Assembly: GCF_000271665.2 (NCBI RefSeq)
Contig: NZ_CP010978.1
Span: forward strand, 900,501 to 964,500
Reading direction: 5' to 3'
DNA: 64,000 nt
From: Pelosinus fermentans JBW45
GTDB lineage: Bacteria > Bacillota > Negativicutes > DSM-13327
The notes beneath the pieces are model-generated. The model saw nothing but the letters and a program-made list of their open reading frames with translations, had not been told where the DNA came from and did no database searches. Positions 36,116 to 46,921 of this stretch are shown here, piece after piece. Position 1 is the first letter of the stretch. The number at the start of each line of letters is the position of its first letter. Made by a program: the position numbers and the translations under genes.

Positions 36116-36460
36116 GTGTGCGGTTTTCTGCTGCGTATGATTTTAAATGGTGTATTATTGTTTTTGCTTACCATAAAATTACCTGGGATCTTCGTTGATA
36201 CCTTAGGCGGTGCATTGCTGGGAGCTGTTGTTATTGGATTAGCTAATAGTGCTGTAAGACCCTTGCTTGCGTTGAAAACGAAACCTTTAAATTGGTTCAC
36301 TTTAGGTGGATTGACGTTTTTTATGAATATATTGACTCCTATGTTAGTAATAAAAACCTTACCAGGTTATCAAATTTACAGCATGGCTGCACCTGTGACA
36401 GGTGTATGTTTAATGACCCTTTGCAGTTGTACTTTATCGAAAGTAATCAAGGACCGATAA
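36116..36460 (+). CDS. Small membrane protein of the phage holin 4 superfamily type
   Basis: 114 residues with three to four membrane helices, starting with GTG 36116 after GAGGAGGG. The text (GALLGAVVIGLANSAVRPLL, LTFFMNILTPMLVIK) matches the Phage_holin_4_2 family, widespread chromosomal membrane proteins despite the name. No phage gene is near. It ends 21 bases before the HAD hydrolase, so the two are probably cotranscribed. Function unknown. Confidence 0.78.
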   Translation: MCGFLLRMILNGVLLFLLTIKLPGIFVDTLGGALLGAVVIGLANSAVRPLLALKTKPLNWFTLGGLTFFMNILTPMLVIKTLPGYQIYSMAAPVTGVCLMTLCSCTLSKVIKDR

Positions 36461-36481
36461 CGAGATAGCGGAGGTTATTGC

Positions 36482-37279
36482 ATGGCAATTAAATTAGTGG
36501 CCGTAGATATGGATGATACATTGTTGGATGGAACGCTAAAAGTTTCACCGCGCACTTGTGAAGTGATTCAGAAGGCTCATGAACAAGGGGTTCTTGTAAC
36601 TATCGCTACAGGCAGAATGTTCAGCTCGGCAATGCCTTTTGCCCAAGAACTTAATATACGGACACCGATTATCACTTATAATGGTGGTATGATTCGGTCT
36701 GCTTTTACCAAGGAAATGTTATTCCATAAGACCATTTCTCCAGAAGTAGCTGGCAAAATTGTAGAGTTTTTTCATGAAAAGGGCTGGTATCTGCAATCAC
36801 ACATGAATGATGAATTATTTGTAGTAGAACGCAATGAAAAGGCGAAGCTTTATGAGTCGATAGCGGGTATTTCGGCAGTTCCTATTGGTGATACGTTTTA
36901 TTCCATGCGGCACGAGCCTACTAAAATGCTGGCGATAGCTGAACCCCATGAAATACTTGAGATACAAAGAAAAATCAATAATGAGTTTGCTGGAGACATC
37001 TATGCGGCCTCTTCTAAATCGAATTATTTAGAAATGATGCACCCCAGTGTCAATAAAGGGCATGGTTTAGAATTACTAGCACAGAGCCTAAATATTACCC
37101 GTGAGGAAGTAATGGCAATTGGTGATTCGAATAATGATATTCCAATGCTTGAATATGCTGGTTTTGGTGTAGCCATGGGAAATGCAACTGATAAAATAAA
37201 AGCGGTTGCTCAAGCTGTTACTGGTCATCACAATGCCCACGGCGTAGCCGAGGCCATTGAAAAATATGTATTAAAGTAA
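36482..37279 (+). CDS. Cof-type HAD superfamily phosphatase
   Basis: 265 residues. HAD motif I is DMDDTLLDG (residues 9-17), motif II sits in TIATGRMFSS, motif III is the Lys near GHGLELL, and motif IV is IGDSNNDIPML. The large C2-type cap between residues about 85 and 190 marks the Cof/YkrA group, which act on sugar phosphates and FMN-like compounds. Cytoplasmic; the exact substrate cannot be told. GGAGG lies 6 bases upstream of the ATG. Confidence 0.93.
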   Translation: MAIKLVAVDMDDTLLDGTLKVSPRTCEVIQKAHEQGVLVTIATGRMFSSAMPFAQELNIRTPIITYNGGMIRSAFTKEMLFHKTISPEVAGKIVEFFHEKGWYLQSHMNDELFVVERNEKAKLYESIAGISAVPIGDTFYSMRHEPTKMLAIAEPHEILEIQRKINNEFAGDIYAASSKSNYLEMMHPSVNKGHGLELLAQSLNITREEVMAIGDSNNDIPMLEYAGFGVAMGNATDKIKAVAQAVTGHHNAHGVAEAIEKYVLK

Positions 37280-37280
37280 T

Positions 37281-37323
37281 AAAAAACTTCGTTCTTAGGG
37301 AAAATAAGAGCGAAGTTTTTTAT
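37281..37323. terminator. Terminator of the HAD gene
   Basis: AAAAAACTTCGTTCTTA pairs with TAAGAGCGAAGTTTTTT with one mismatch around a short loop. Confidence 0.88.
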
Positions 37324-37496
37324 TACTTGACAGCCAGAGCTACAGACGTTATTAAAGTATGATTTTGGTTACTATAATACTAAAAAGTATGTACTTGTAA
37401 AATAGTGATCGATACGATAGAATGAAGCCATGAATTGGTATAATTTTGAATCTTATTCGATTGATAATTTTATGAATAGATGAAAGGATGGTATAT

Positions 37497-38507
37497 ATGT
37501 TATTTACTCCTATTTCCTTTAAAAACTTGACATTAAAGAATCGGATTGTTATGCCGCCCATGTGTATGTACAGTGCGGCAGATGATGGTATGGTGACGGA
37601 CTGGCATGTTATTCATTATGCCACAAGGGCCGTAGGGCAAGTGGGGCTGATTATTGTAGAAGCTACTGGTATTGAACCTCGTGGACGTATTTCCAATCAG
37701 GATTTAGGTATTTGGGATGATGCCCATATCCCAGGTCTTAAAAGAGTGGTTGATCAGGTTCATGCTCAAGGGGGAAAAATTGGGATTCAACTGGCTCATG
37801 CAGGCAGAAAGAGCGGCGTTGTTAATAGCACACCCGTAGCACCTTCCGCTATTGCTTTTAGCGAAGAATACGCCTTACCTAAAGCTTTGACCTTGCAGGA
37901 AATTAAAGAAGTTGTTCAAAAGTTTGCCCAGGGAGCAAAGCGGGCAGTCGCTGCTGGCTTTGATATTCTTGAAATTCATGCAGCTCATGGATATTTGATT
38001 AATGAATTTTTATCGCCGTTAACCAATACTCGTACTGATGAGTATGGAGGAAGCCTGGAAAAGAGAGTGCGTTTCTTAGAAGAGGTTCTGCTTGCCGTCA
38101 AACAGGTCATTCCGCGGGAAATGCCAATCACTGTTCGGGTATCGGCAGATGACTACCATCCAGAAGGAAACACACCAGAACTTGTCGCTGCTATGCTAAA
38201 CCTGGTGAAGCATCATGGAATTGATGTGGTGAATGTAAGTTCTGGCGCTGTTATATCGGCAATGCCACGTGCCTATGCTGGATATCAGGTTGCCATGGCA
38301 CTTACGATTAAAGAGAAAACACAGCTGCCTGTATTGGCAGGAGGGCTCATTACAGAGCCTGCTCAAGTTCTACAAATGCTTAAGGCTGGTATTGACTTGG
38401 TGTACACAGGCAGAGAATTGCTGCGAAATCCTTATTGGCCTTTGCAGGCCGCCCATGTGCTGCAGGAAGAAATACAATGGCCCGAAGCCTATGTGCGAGC
38501 CAAATAG
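37497..38507 (+). CDS. Old Yellow Enzyme family NADPH dehydrogenase (YqjM/NamA type)
   Basis: 336 residues from ATG 37497; AAAGG lies 9 bases before it, while an in-frame ATG at 37488 touches that site. The FMN-binding (beta/alpha)8 barrel shows PMCMYSA at the N-terminus (with the Cys that tunes the flavin in YqjM), HAGRKSG, the active-site AAHGYLINEFLSPLTNTRTDEYGG, and LAGGLITEP near the end. The enzyme reduces activated C=C bonds, and in B. subtilis it responds to oxidative stress. It is monocistronic, with a terminator after it. Confidence 0.94.
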   Translation: MLFTPISFKNLTLKNRIVMPPMCMYSAADDGMVTDWHVIHYATRAVGQVGLIIVEATGIEPRGRISNQDLGIWDDAHIPGLKRVVDQVHAQGGKIGIQLAHAGRKSGVVNSTPVAPSAIAFSEEYALPKALTLQEIKEVVQKFAQGAKRAVAAGFDILEIHAAHGYLINEFLSPLTNTRTDEYGGSLEKRVRFLEEVLLAVKQVIPREMPITVRVSADDYHPEGNTPELVAAMLNLVKHHGIDVVNVSSGAVISAMPRAYAGYQVAMALTIKEKTQLPVLAGGLITEPAQVLQMLKAGIDLVYTGRELLRNPYWPLQAAHVLQEEIQWPEAYVRAK

Positions 38508-38521
38508 TAAATTAGAAAAAT

Positions 38522-38553
38522 GGAGGCTATCGTAAAGATAGTCTCTATTTTTT
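38522..38553 (+). terminator. Terminator of the Old Yellow Enzyme gene
   Basis: Stem GAGGCTATC/GATAGTCTC with a 5-base loop, then TATTTTTT. Confidence 0.85.
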
Positions 38554-38628
38554 CTCAGTGCTCTCTGCGCCTCTGCGGTTCGGTTTACTTTCTATGTTTT
38601 AAAGGACGCGTAGCATTTTTCTTATCCG
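38554..38628 (+). repeat. Dispersed repeat copy 14: right arm and tail only (GCAGAG subfamily)
   Basis: TGCTCTCTGCGCCTCTGCGG followed by the tail (TTTCTATGTTTTAAAGGAC, GCGTAGCATTTTTCTTAT). It begins directly after the terminator of the preceding gene. Confidence 0.83.
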
Positions 38629-38649
38629 CAAATTTTTGCTGCAAAAGAA

Positions 38650-38678
38650 TTTACATTTTGTAGTGAGAAGTGTATGAT
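38650..38678 (+). promoter_or_regulatory. Promoter of the biotin cluster
   Basis: TTTACA at 38650-38655, 17-base spacer, TATGAT at 38673-38678. The predicted start near 38685 falls inside the first BirA-like half-site, as expected for repression. Confidence 0.72.
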
Positions 38679-38682
38679 AATA

Positions 38683-38714
38683 TTGTTAACCTTTAATTAG
38701 TAATTGGTTTACCG
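38683..38714 (+). promoter_or_regulatory. BirA-like biotin operator 1
   Basis: TTGTTAACC at 38683-38691 is a perfect match to the left half of the Firmicute biotin operator (TTGTTAACC-N14/16-GGTTAACAA). After 14 bases comes GGTTTACCG, matching 6 of 9 of the right half. Confidence 0.78.
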
Positions 38715-38755
38715 ATTAGAACACATGCCGTAACCGTTTTTTTTATTTAAACAAT

Positions 38756-38786
38756 AGGTTAACCTTAAAAAAATATCAGTTAACAA
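38756..38786 (+). promoter_or_regulatory. BirA-like biotin operator 2
   Basis: AGGTTAACC at 38756-38764 and AGTTAACAA at 38778-38786, 13 bases apart, match 7 and 8 of 9 consensus bases. It abuts the ribosome binding site of the first gene. With site 1 it makes a tandem arrangement about 70 bases apart. Confidence 0.65.
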
Positions 38787-38802
38787 AAAGGAGGATTCCA
38801 GC

Positions 38803-39297
38803 GTGTACTATAACACTCGAAGATTGACGGAGACTGCGCTGCTGACTACTTTGATTACCATTTCTGGTGCGATTAAATTGCCTGGCTTCATTCCAGGTAC
38901 CGAGTTTCAATTATCAGCTCCTTTGGCGGTGGCTATCTGTGGTGTTTTTGGCTTTACCAAGTACATAACGGCAGGTATATTATCGAGTCTCATTGGACTT
39001 ATATTGGGTACCCAGAATTTGCTGAATGTGGGTATTGCCATGATTTTTCGCTTAGTCGTAGGCATTTGCGTGACTGCTTTAGGGACATCGTGGCCTGTGT
39101 TAGTGATGGCGGGACCCTTAGGATCCAGCGTGGCTCGCCTGGCTCTTGGAGGTATATTGGGTAAGGGAGCAATACCTCTTTTGCTGGCAGCAGTACCAGG
39201 TATGATTTATACAGCACTGACTGCTTGGCCTCTTACTTTATTATTAAAGAAGGTGAAGCTGCAAACGGAGAAGGTGGTACAAAGTGTACAGCGTTAG
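38803..39297 (+). CDS. Unknown membrane protein of the biotin cluster (S-component-like)
   Basis: 164 residues, about five membrane helices, first gene after the biotin operators. The opening RRLTETALLTTLITISGAIK and the loop with FQLSAPLAVAICGVFG resemble in style the substrate-binding (S) subunits of energy-coupling-factor transporters, which include biotin carrier BioY, but I do not see the usual BioY wording. Start GTG 38803 follows AAAGGAGG. It overlaps bioW by 14 bases, so it is tied to pimelate activation. It may import pimelate or biotin; that is inference. Confidence 0.6.
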   Translation: MYYNTRRLTETALLTTLITISGAIKLPGFIPGTEFQLSAPLAVAICGVFGFTKYITAGILSSLIGLILGTQNLLNVGIAMIFRLVVGICVTALGTSWPVLVMAGPLGSSVARLALGGILGKGAIPLLLAAVPGMIYTALTAWPLTLLLKKVKLQTEKVVQSVQR

Positions 39298-40030
39298 AAT
39301 GCGGGCGGCCCAGGGAGGACGGCATGAAGAGGGCGGGCGTCATATTTCTGGTGCAGAGCGGATCGTTCCTTATGATAAAGTGGAGCAGACAGCTGCTGGG
39401 ATGCTGGAAAGAGCTTTCACTCACAGTCGGGGACAGGCTGATTTTATTAATATTACGATAGAAACAGTACAGCCCAGTAGGATACAACAAGTACCTTTGC
39501 TGCCTGTTTATCCTTCTTCCTCCCTTACGGTAGAGGAAGGGCATAAGGCAGTAGAACATGCATTAGTCGCAGCAGGGGTAACTTCTAGTGGGGCAAAGCA
39601 AGGGATTCTAAGCTTGTTGTCTTTAGCTGACAGTATGCGCGGAGCCATGTTGTTATGTGCTGTTACGGGTCAGCGTCTTGATCATACAAAAGACAGAGGC
39701 ATTCGGGTATCTCGTATGGATATTGAAAACGAAGATGCATTGATTGATAGATTGGTAAAGCAGGGGATTCACAATTTGCATGTACAAGAAGCGCTGGTGC
39801 TGGCAAGTAAAGTAGCTGCTGGTCCTGGTGTAGTAGCTGAACTTTGTTGGTCTGATGATCCTGAATATACAACGGGGTATGTTGCTTCTGCTAAGGGATA
39901 CATTCGCATTCCCCATTGCAAACCCTTAGGAAATCCTGTAGGCGGGCGAATCTTTTTTGTAAATCCTACTGCGGATAGATCCCTTTTGGAGAATTATTTA
40001 CAGCACCAGCCTGTGCTTGTAACACTATAA
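39284..40030 (+). CDS. bioW: 6-carboxyhexanoate-CoA ligase (pimeloyl-CoA synthetase) BioW
   Basis: 248 residues from GTG 39284, with GGAGAAGGTGG upstream. The text follows B. subtilis BioW closely: YSVRMRAAQGGRHEEGG at the start, HISGAERIVPYDK, RGIRVSRMD and VVAELCWSDDPEYTTGYVAS. BioW joins pimelate to CoA using ATP, giving the first intermediate of biotin synthesis for BioF. Using BioW rather than BioC-BioH means that the pimelate is either taken up or made separately. It overlaps the membrane protein gene and leads into bioF 15 bases later. Confidence 0.95.
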   Translation: MYSVRMRAAQGGRHEEGGRHISGAERIVPYDKVEQTAAGMLERAFTHSRGQADFINITIETVQPSRIQQVPLLPVYPSSSLTVEEGHKAVEHALVAAGVTSSGAKQGILSLLSLADSMRGAMLLCAVTGQRLDHTKDRGIRVSRMDIENEDALIDRLVKQGIHNLHVQEALVLASKVAAGPGVVAELCWSDDPEYTTGYVASAKGYIRIPHCKPLGNPVGGRIFFVNPTADRSLLENYLQHQPVLVTL

Positions 40031-40045
40031 AGGACAAGGTACAAT

Positions 40046-41212
40046 ATGGAATTTTGTAAAACATATCTTTTAAAGGTTCAGGAACAGAATTTATACCGAA
40101 ATCCAGTGAGTTATCGATTCTTAGATGCGGTTCACGTAGAGCTGGAAGGTAAAAGCTATTTATCATTATCGACGAATAATTATTTAGGATTAACCCATTC
40201 TTCTGCTGTACAGCAGGCAGCTATAGATGCTATTTCTCAGTATGGCACAGGATCAGGAGGAGCCAGGCTGACAACGGGGAGCCATCCTCTGTATCAAAAG
40301 TTGGAGCAAGGGCTGGCAGCCTTTAAGAAAACGGAAGCTGCTGTAGTTTTTAATACAGGTTATATGGCCAATGTAGGAGTGATTAGTGCTTTATCTGGTA
40401 AGGGAGATGTAATCTTTAGCGATGCACTCAATCATGCCAGCATTATTGATGGCTGCTGCTTGTCCAAAGCTCATAGGGTGGTATATCGTCATGGGGATAT
40501 GGATGATTTGGCAGAGAAACTAAAAGATACCCCTTGCTCAGGCCGGCGTCTCATTGTCACTGACGGGGTATTCAGCATGGATGGTGATATTGCACCTCTG
40601 GATGATATTGTTGCCTTAGGAGAAACCTATGAGGCTATGATTATGGTGGATGATGCCCATGCAGTAGGGGTCTTGGGGCGTGGGGGCTGCGGTACGGTGG
40701 ATCATTTTGGTCTACAGGGAAGGGTCGATATCCAAATGGGAACACTGAGCAAGTCCCTGGCATCAGAAGGTGGTTATGTAGCTGGCAGCCAAGCGCTAAT
40801 TGCATACTTGATGAATAAAGCTCGCAGTTTTATTTTCTCTACCGCTTTATCTCCAGCGACAGTAGGGGCCGCTCATGGGGCATTGATGGAGTTGCAAAAT
40901 CACCCGGAGCTGGTTGAGACTGTATTACAGAATGCTCAATATGTACGAGAGGCACTAACTTTTGCTGGCATGCCTGTGGAAGGAAATATGACTCCTATAC
41001 TGCCGATTATGGTAGGAGAAGCAGCCCTTGCGGTAAAGATGGTTGAGTTATTAAAAGAAGAAGGCTTACTCGTATCAGCCATTCGCCCGCCGACAGTACC
41101 CCCTGGCAGCAGTCGATTACGCCTGACAATATCCGCTGCCCATGACAGGAAAGAATTAGCCCAAGCGGTGGAAAGCATCATTGCAGTGAGTAGAAGGGTA
41201 AAGCTAATATAA
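40046..41212 (+). CDS. bioF: 8-amino-7-oxononanoate synthase BioF
   Basis: 388 residues, PLP-dependent alpha-oxoamine synthase. Seen are NNYLGLTHS, GTGSGGARLTTGSHPLYQKLE, the PLP Asp region VDDAHAVGVLGRGGCG, and the Schiff-base Lys in GTLSKSLASEGGY. It condenses pimeloyl-CoA with alanine, the step after BioW. The same fold includes 2-amino-3-ketobutyrate CoA ligase, but the position directly after bioW decides for BioF. AAAGGAC precedes ATG 40046. Confidence 0.94.
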   Translation: MEFCKTYLLKVQEQNLYRNPVSYRFLDAVHVELEGKSYLSLSTNNYLGLTHSSAVQQAAIDAISQYGTGSGGARLTTGSHPLYQKLEQGLAAFKKTEAAVVFNTGYMANVGVISALSGKGDVIFSDALNHASIIDGCCLSKAHRVVYRHGDMDDLAEKLKDTPCSGRRLIVTDGVFSMDGDIAPLDDIVALGETYEAMIMVDDAHAVGVLGRGGCGTVDHFGLQGRVDIQMGTLSKSLASEGGYVAGSQALIAYLMNKARSFIFSTALSPATVGAAHGALMELQNHPELVETVLQNAQYVREALTFAGMPVEGNMTPILPIMVGEAALAVKMVELLKEEGLLVSAIRPPTVPPGSSRLRLTISAAHDRKELAQAVESIIAVSRRVKLI

Positions 41213-41229
41213 GTGATGTTAACAAATCA

Positions 41230-41345
41230 ATGAACCACAAAGGTCACAATGCCGCTGACGCGGCACACAAAGGAGTGCGCAAAAAATAAGTTATAAATAA
41301 CCCCCTTTGTGACCTTTGCGTCTTTGTGGTTCAATTTCGTTTTTT
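41230..41345 (+). repeat. Dispersed repeat copy 15, inside the biotin cluster
   Basis: ATGAACCACAAAGGTCACAA, inner palindrome TGCCGCTGACGCGGCA, ACACAAAGGAGTGCG, loop, right arm CCCTTTGTGACCTTTGCG and TCTTTGTGGTTCAATTTCG; only the beginning of the tail follows. A loose extra piece (TTTTCTCTGTGGTTCATTAT) lies at about 41353-41372. It separates bioF from bioD. Confidence 0.86.
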
Positions 41346-41416
41346 ATCCTATCTTTTCTCTGTGGTTCATTATGCTTTCTCCAGCTTATAGGTATTTATA
41401 TTTTAAAATAGGATGA

Positions 41417-43548
<2,132 letters not shown>

Positions 43549-43591
43549 ATATAAGAAAAACACTTCGCGTGCTTTAAAACAATAAAGTAAA

Positions 43592-43679
43592 ACGAACCGC
43601 AGAGAACACTGAGAAAAGATAAATAGGGTTAAAAACCTCTGTGCTCTCTGCGAACTCTGTGTCCTCTGTGTTCAAACGT
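43592..43679. repeat. Dispersed repeat copy 16: last copy in the window
   Basis: Left arm ACGAACCGCAGAGAACACTG, loop AAAAGATAAATAGGGTTAAA, right arm with TGCTCTCTGCGAACTCTG and CCTCTGTGTTCAAACG. No copy was found from here to 64000. Confidence 0.8.
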
Positions 43680-43795
43680 TCTTCTTGAACCTATATAATT
43701 TCGAAAGAGTGCATAAATTAGATGCGCTCTTTTGCTTTTTTAGTGGATTTGCCATATAATTGAGAGATAATATAGGTAATAAGGAGGGCGAGAGT

Positions 43796-44527
43796 ATGAA
43801 AATTGTCGCTGATTTACATATTCATACGGTAGCAAGCGGTCATGCCTATAGTACGATATTGGAAAATGTGACTGCAGCAGCAGAAAAAGGTCTTGAAATG
43901 ATTGCAATTACGGATCACGGTCCAGATATGCCAGGAGGCCCTCATGCCTATCACTTTGGCAATTTAAAAGCAGTACCAGCTGAATTATTTGGTGTTCGTA
44001 TTCTAAAAGGGGTAGAGGCGAATGTGATTGATCATGAGGGGAATTTAGATTTGGCAGAAGACCGGCTCGCCAGCCTTGATATTGTATTAGCTGGCTTGCA
44101 TACAGTTTGTTCCCCAAACGGCTCTGTAGCCAAAAATACGCAAATGATGGTTAATGCCATGAAAAATCCTTGGGTGGATGCGATTGTTCATCCAGGTAAT
44201 CCTGAATATTTGGTGGATGCTGAGACGATTGTAAAAGCGGCTGTAGAATATGATGTAGCTTTAGAGATTAATAATAGTTCTCTTAAGGTATCTCGCGTGG
44301 GCAGTAGACCTTATTGTGAAAATATTGCTGCCTTGGCGAAACAGTATGGGGCGAAAATTATCCTGGGGACGGATAGTCATTTTGCCTTGGCCATAGGAGA
44401 TTTCAGTAAGGCCATTGAAATATTGGATAAATATAAAATTTCCCCTGATTTAGTGATCAATACATCGATTGAAAATGTGCTGCGTCATTTAAATCGTCGT
44501 TCCAATCGAAAAAGCAGCGTGAATTAG
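43796..44527 (+). CDS. PHP domain phosphatase (YcdX type)
   Basis: 243 residues from ATG 43796 (AAGGAGGGCGAG upstream). Metal-binding motifs of the PHP fold are visible: DLHIHTVASGHAYST at residues 5-19, ITDHGPDMPG near 45, GVEANVID near 75, LAGLHTV, AIVHPGNPEY and GTDSHFALAIGDF. The order and length match the E. coli YcdX group, trinuclear-metal phosphatases with unclear natural substrate. It lies 19 bases before rapZ and starts the rapZ-yvcK-whiA operon here. Confidence 0.92.
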   Translation: MKIVADLHIHTVASGHAYSTILENVTAAAEKGLEMIAITDHGPDMPGGPHAYHFGNLKAVPAELFGVRILKGVEANVIDHEGNLDLAEDRLASLDIVLAGLHTVCSPNGSVAKNTQMMVNAMKNPWVDAIVHPGNPEYLVDAETIVKAAVEYDVALEINNSSLKVSRVGSRPYCENIAALAKQYGAKIILGTDSHFALAIGDFSKAIEILDKYKISPDLVINTSIENVLRHLNRRSNRKSSVN

Positions 44528-44546
44528 TGACTTGGAGGTGTAGAAT

Positions 44547-45437
44547 ATGGACGATGTTCGTTTGGTGATTATCACGGGCATGTCAGGTGCAGGTAAGACT
44601 CAGGTGGTGAGAACCATGGAAGATCTGGGATATTTTTGTGTGGATAATTTGCCTCCTATGCTGATTCCTAAATTTGCCGAACTTTGCACCCAATCGGCAG
44701 GGCGGGTCAATAAAGTCGGTTTAGTAGTGGATATTCGCGGCCGAGAGTTTTTTGATACCCTGATACAAGCTTTAGAAGATTTAGAAAAGCAGGGCTATCG
44801 TTATGAAATGCTTTTCTTAGAAGCTTCTGATGAAACCCTAATCCGGCGTTATAAGGAAACTAGGCGTCGGCACCCTATGGCACCCCATGGCCGTATTATA
44901 GAGGGGATTAGCCGTGAACGAGAAAAAATTGACCACGTAAGAGGACGAGCTACGCAAATTATAGATACATCGGAATTAAGCACTGCCAAGCTCAGGGAAA
45001 AAATCACTGGGCTCTTTACCAGTGAACATGAACAGCAGCGTATGAATATTACCGTTGTCTCTTTTGGATTTAAATATGGCATTCCTTTAGATGCAGATAT
45101 GGTTTTTGATGTTCGCTTTTTGCCCAATCCTTTTTATGTCGAGTCTTTGCGCCGCAAAAGCGGAGCGGTAGCGGAAGTGGGCGAATATATTTGGAAATGG
45201 CCGATTACACAGCAGTTTATGGAACAGGTTTCCGGTTTTGTAGACTTTTTAGTGCCTAATTACATCAAAGAAGGAAAAAGTCAGCTTATCATTGCTATTG
45301 GTTGCACTGGCGGCATGCATCGCTCTGTATTTGTCGCTGGTAAAATCTACGAAGGTTTAAAGAACAAAGGCTATAAAGTAAATGTAGATCATCGGGATAT
45401 TAAACACAATGTTTTAGAAGCACCTGTTGAGGGGTAA
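44547..45437 (+). CDS. rapZ: RNase adapter / nucleotide-binding protein RapZ (YvcJ)
   Basis: 296 residues. Walker A is ITGMSGAGKT (residues 8-17), Walker B is VVDIRG, and the C-terminal domain shows SFGFKYGIPLDADMVFDVRFLPNP and GCTGGMHRSVFVA, hallmarks of RapZ. In E. coli RapZ guides RNase E to a small RNA controlling glucosamine synthesis; in Bacillus the homolog YvcJ hydrolyses GTP and affects competence. The order rapZ-yvcK-whiA is conserved across Firmicutes and Actinobacteria. Confidence 0.95.
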   Translation: MDDVRLVIITGMSGAGKTQVVRTMEDLGYFCVDNLPPMLIPKFAELCTQSAGRVNKVGLVVDIRGREFFDTLIQALEDLEKQGYRYEMLFLEASDETLIRRYKETRRRHPMAPHGRIIEGISREREKIDHVRGRATQIIDTSELSTAKLREKITGLFTSEHEQQRMNITVVSFGFKYGIPLDADMVFDVRFLPNPFYVESLRRKSGAVAEVGEYIWKWPITQQFMEQVSGFVDFLVPNYIKEGKSQLIIAIGCTGGMHRSVFVAGKIYEGLKNKGYKVNVDHRDIKHNVLEAPVEG

Positions 45438-45511
45438 CATAGTATAGATGAAGTACATTGCTGAAAAGCGACGAGTGGTAGTGGTGAGATAGAAATTGAG
45501 GTGTAATATAT

Positions 45512-46876
45512 ATGCACTTTTTAAAGTGGATGTACCCAGGCATTAAGGTGAAACGGTGGCTGTTATTATTTTCTATGGGCGTTATCATAGCCAGTATGGG
45601 GCTTGCCATCGTATTCAATTATAAATATGTAGGCAATTTTGAAGAGACGATTTTCAGAATGGTGTACCTGACGACGGGCAGGTATTATTATGCGGTTACG
45701 ACCATTGTGGGGATCTTTATTATTGCAGGTGGCTTGGTCTTGATGACGCTGGCCACCAAGCAGATTATTGCTTCGGTGATCAGTGTACTCATTCCCGACG
45801 GGTCTGAACGATTGATCGAGCTCATTTTTCAGAAACGTAAACTCAATCGGGGACCAGCAGTGACGGTTATTGGCGGTGGAACAGGCTTATCCGTACTGTT
45901 AAGAGGTATTAAGAGTGTAACCAGTAATATCACAGCGATCGTTACGGTTGCTGATGATGGCGGTTCTTCTGGGCGAATACGGCAGGATTTGGGCATGATT
46001 CCTCCAGGAGATTTGCGAAACTGTTTGGTGGCATTAGCAGATACCGAGCCACTGATGGAAAAACTCTTTCAGCACCGATTTGGTGGTACAGGGGGACTGG
46101 CGGGACACAATTTTGGCAACTTATTCATCGCTGCGATGACAGAAGTACTAGGAGATGTAGAGCAGGCTTTAAAGGAATCCAGTAAGGTTTTAGCGGTACG
46201 GGGTCGAGTATTGCCGGCATCGACCCAAACAGTACGGTTATGGGCTAAAATGACGGATGGCAGTATCGTGGAAGGCGAGTCGCAGATTCCTCTTGTCAAT
46301 AAACGGATTGAAAGAGTGTATTTGCAGCCGGAAGAAACCATGCCCGTGGAAAGCTCTCTGGAAGCCATACGAGATGCAGACGCCATTATTTTAGGACCTG
46401 GCAGCTTATATACCAGTATTCTTCCTAATCTGTTGGTGCGGGGAGTGGCGGAAACATTGCGGAAAAGCCAGGCTGTCAAAATCTATATCTGCAATGTAAT
46501 GACCCAGCCGGGAGAAACAGATGGCTATAGCGCATCAGAGCATGTGCAGGCGATTTTAGATCATGTAGGTCCTGGGGTTATTGATTATGTTGTGATCAAT
46601 AATCAAAATGTAGCAGAAGAATTGCAGCAAAAGTATGCGGATCAAGGGGCCTATCCTGTAAAAAACGATGCAGAGAAAGTGGAAGCAATGGGGATCAAAG
46701 TGACCCAGGCAGATGTAATTAATGAGACAAATTTAGTGCGCCATGATCCTCTTAAATTGTCTCGAACCATTGTTTCCATGATCTATAAGCTTAAGACCAA
46801 CTCGGAGCGTATGCGATTATTGGATTATTATTTAATTGCGGAAAGTATCAAGGATCTTAAGAAAACGGAGCGCTGA
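45512..46876 (+). CDS. YvcK/GlmR-type regulator with N-terminal membrane segments
   Basis: 454 residues. Two membrane helices (about residues 13-33 and 55-82) precede the usual YvcK domain from about residue 110: VIGGGTGLSVLLRGIKSVTSNI, VADDGGSSGRIRQDLGMIPPGDLRNCL, AGHNFGNLF. This CofD-like fold binds UDP-sugars; in Bacillus YvcK (GlmR) steers carbon to peptidoglycan precursors. Bacillus YvcK lacks the membrane part, so this is the longer form. GAGGTG lies before ATG 45512. Confidence 0.93.
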   Translation: MHFLKWMYPGIKVKRWLLLFSMGVIIASMGLAIVFNYKYVGNFEETIFRMVYLTTGRYYYAVTTIVGIFIIAGGLVLMTLATKQIIASVISVLIPDGSERLIELIFQKRKLNRGPAVTVIGGGTGLSVLLRGIKSVTSNITAIVTVADDGGSSGRIRQDLGMIPPGDLRNCLVALADTEPLMEKLFQHRFGGTGGLAGHNFGNLFIAAMTEVLGDVEQALKESSKVLAVRGRVLPASTQTVRLWAKMTDGSIVEGESQIPLVNKRIERVYLQPEETMPVESSLEAIRDADAIILGPGSLYTSILPNLLVRGVAETLRKSQAVKIYICNVMTQPGETDGYSASEHVQAILDHVGPGVIDYVVINNQNVAEELQQKYADQGAYPVKNDAEKVEAMGIKVTQADVINETNLVRHDPLKLSRTIVSMIYKLKTNSERMRLLDYYLIAESIKDLKKTER

Positions 46877-46921
46877 GTTTTGCGGCGTTAAGGCAAAGCA
46901 GCTTTACGGGGGTGAAGTAGA

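Noticed and set aside
36116-36460. Prophage remnant from the holin-like gene
   Set aside because: No other phage gene is near; the family is common as an ordinary chromosomal membrane protein.
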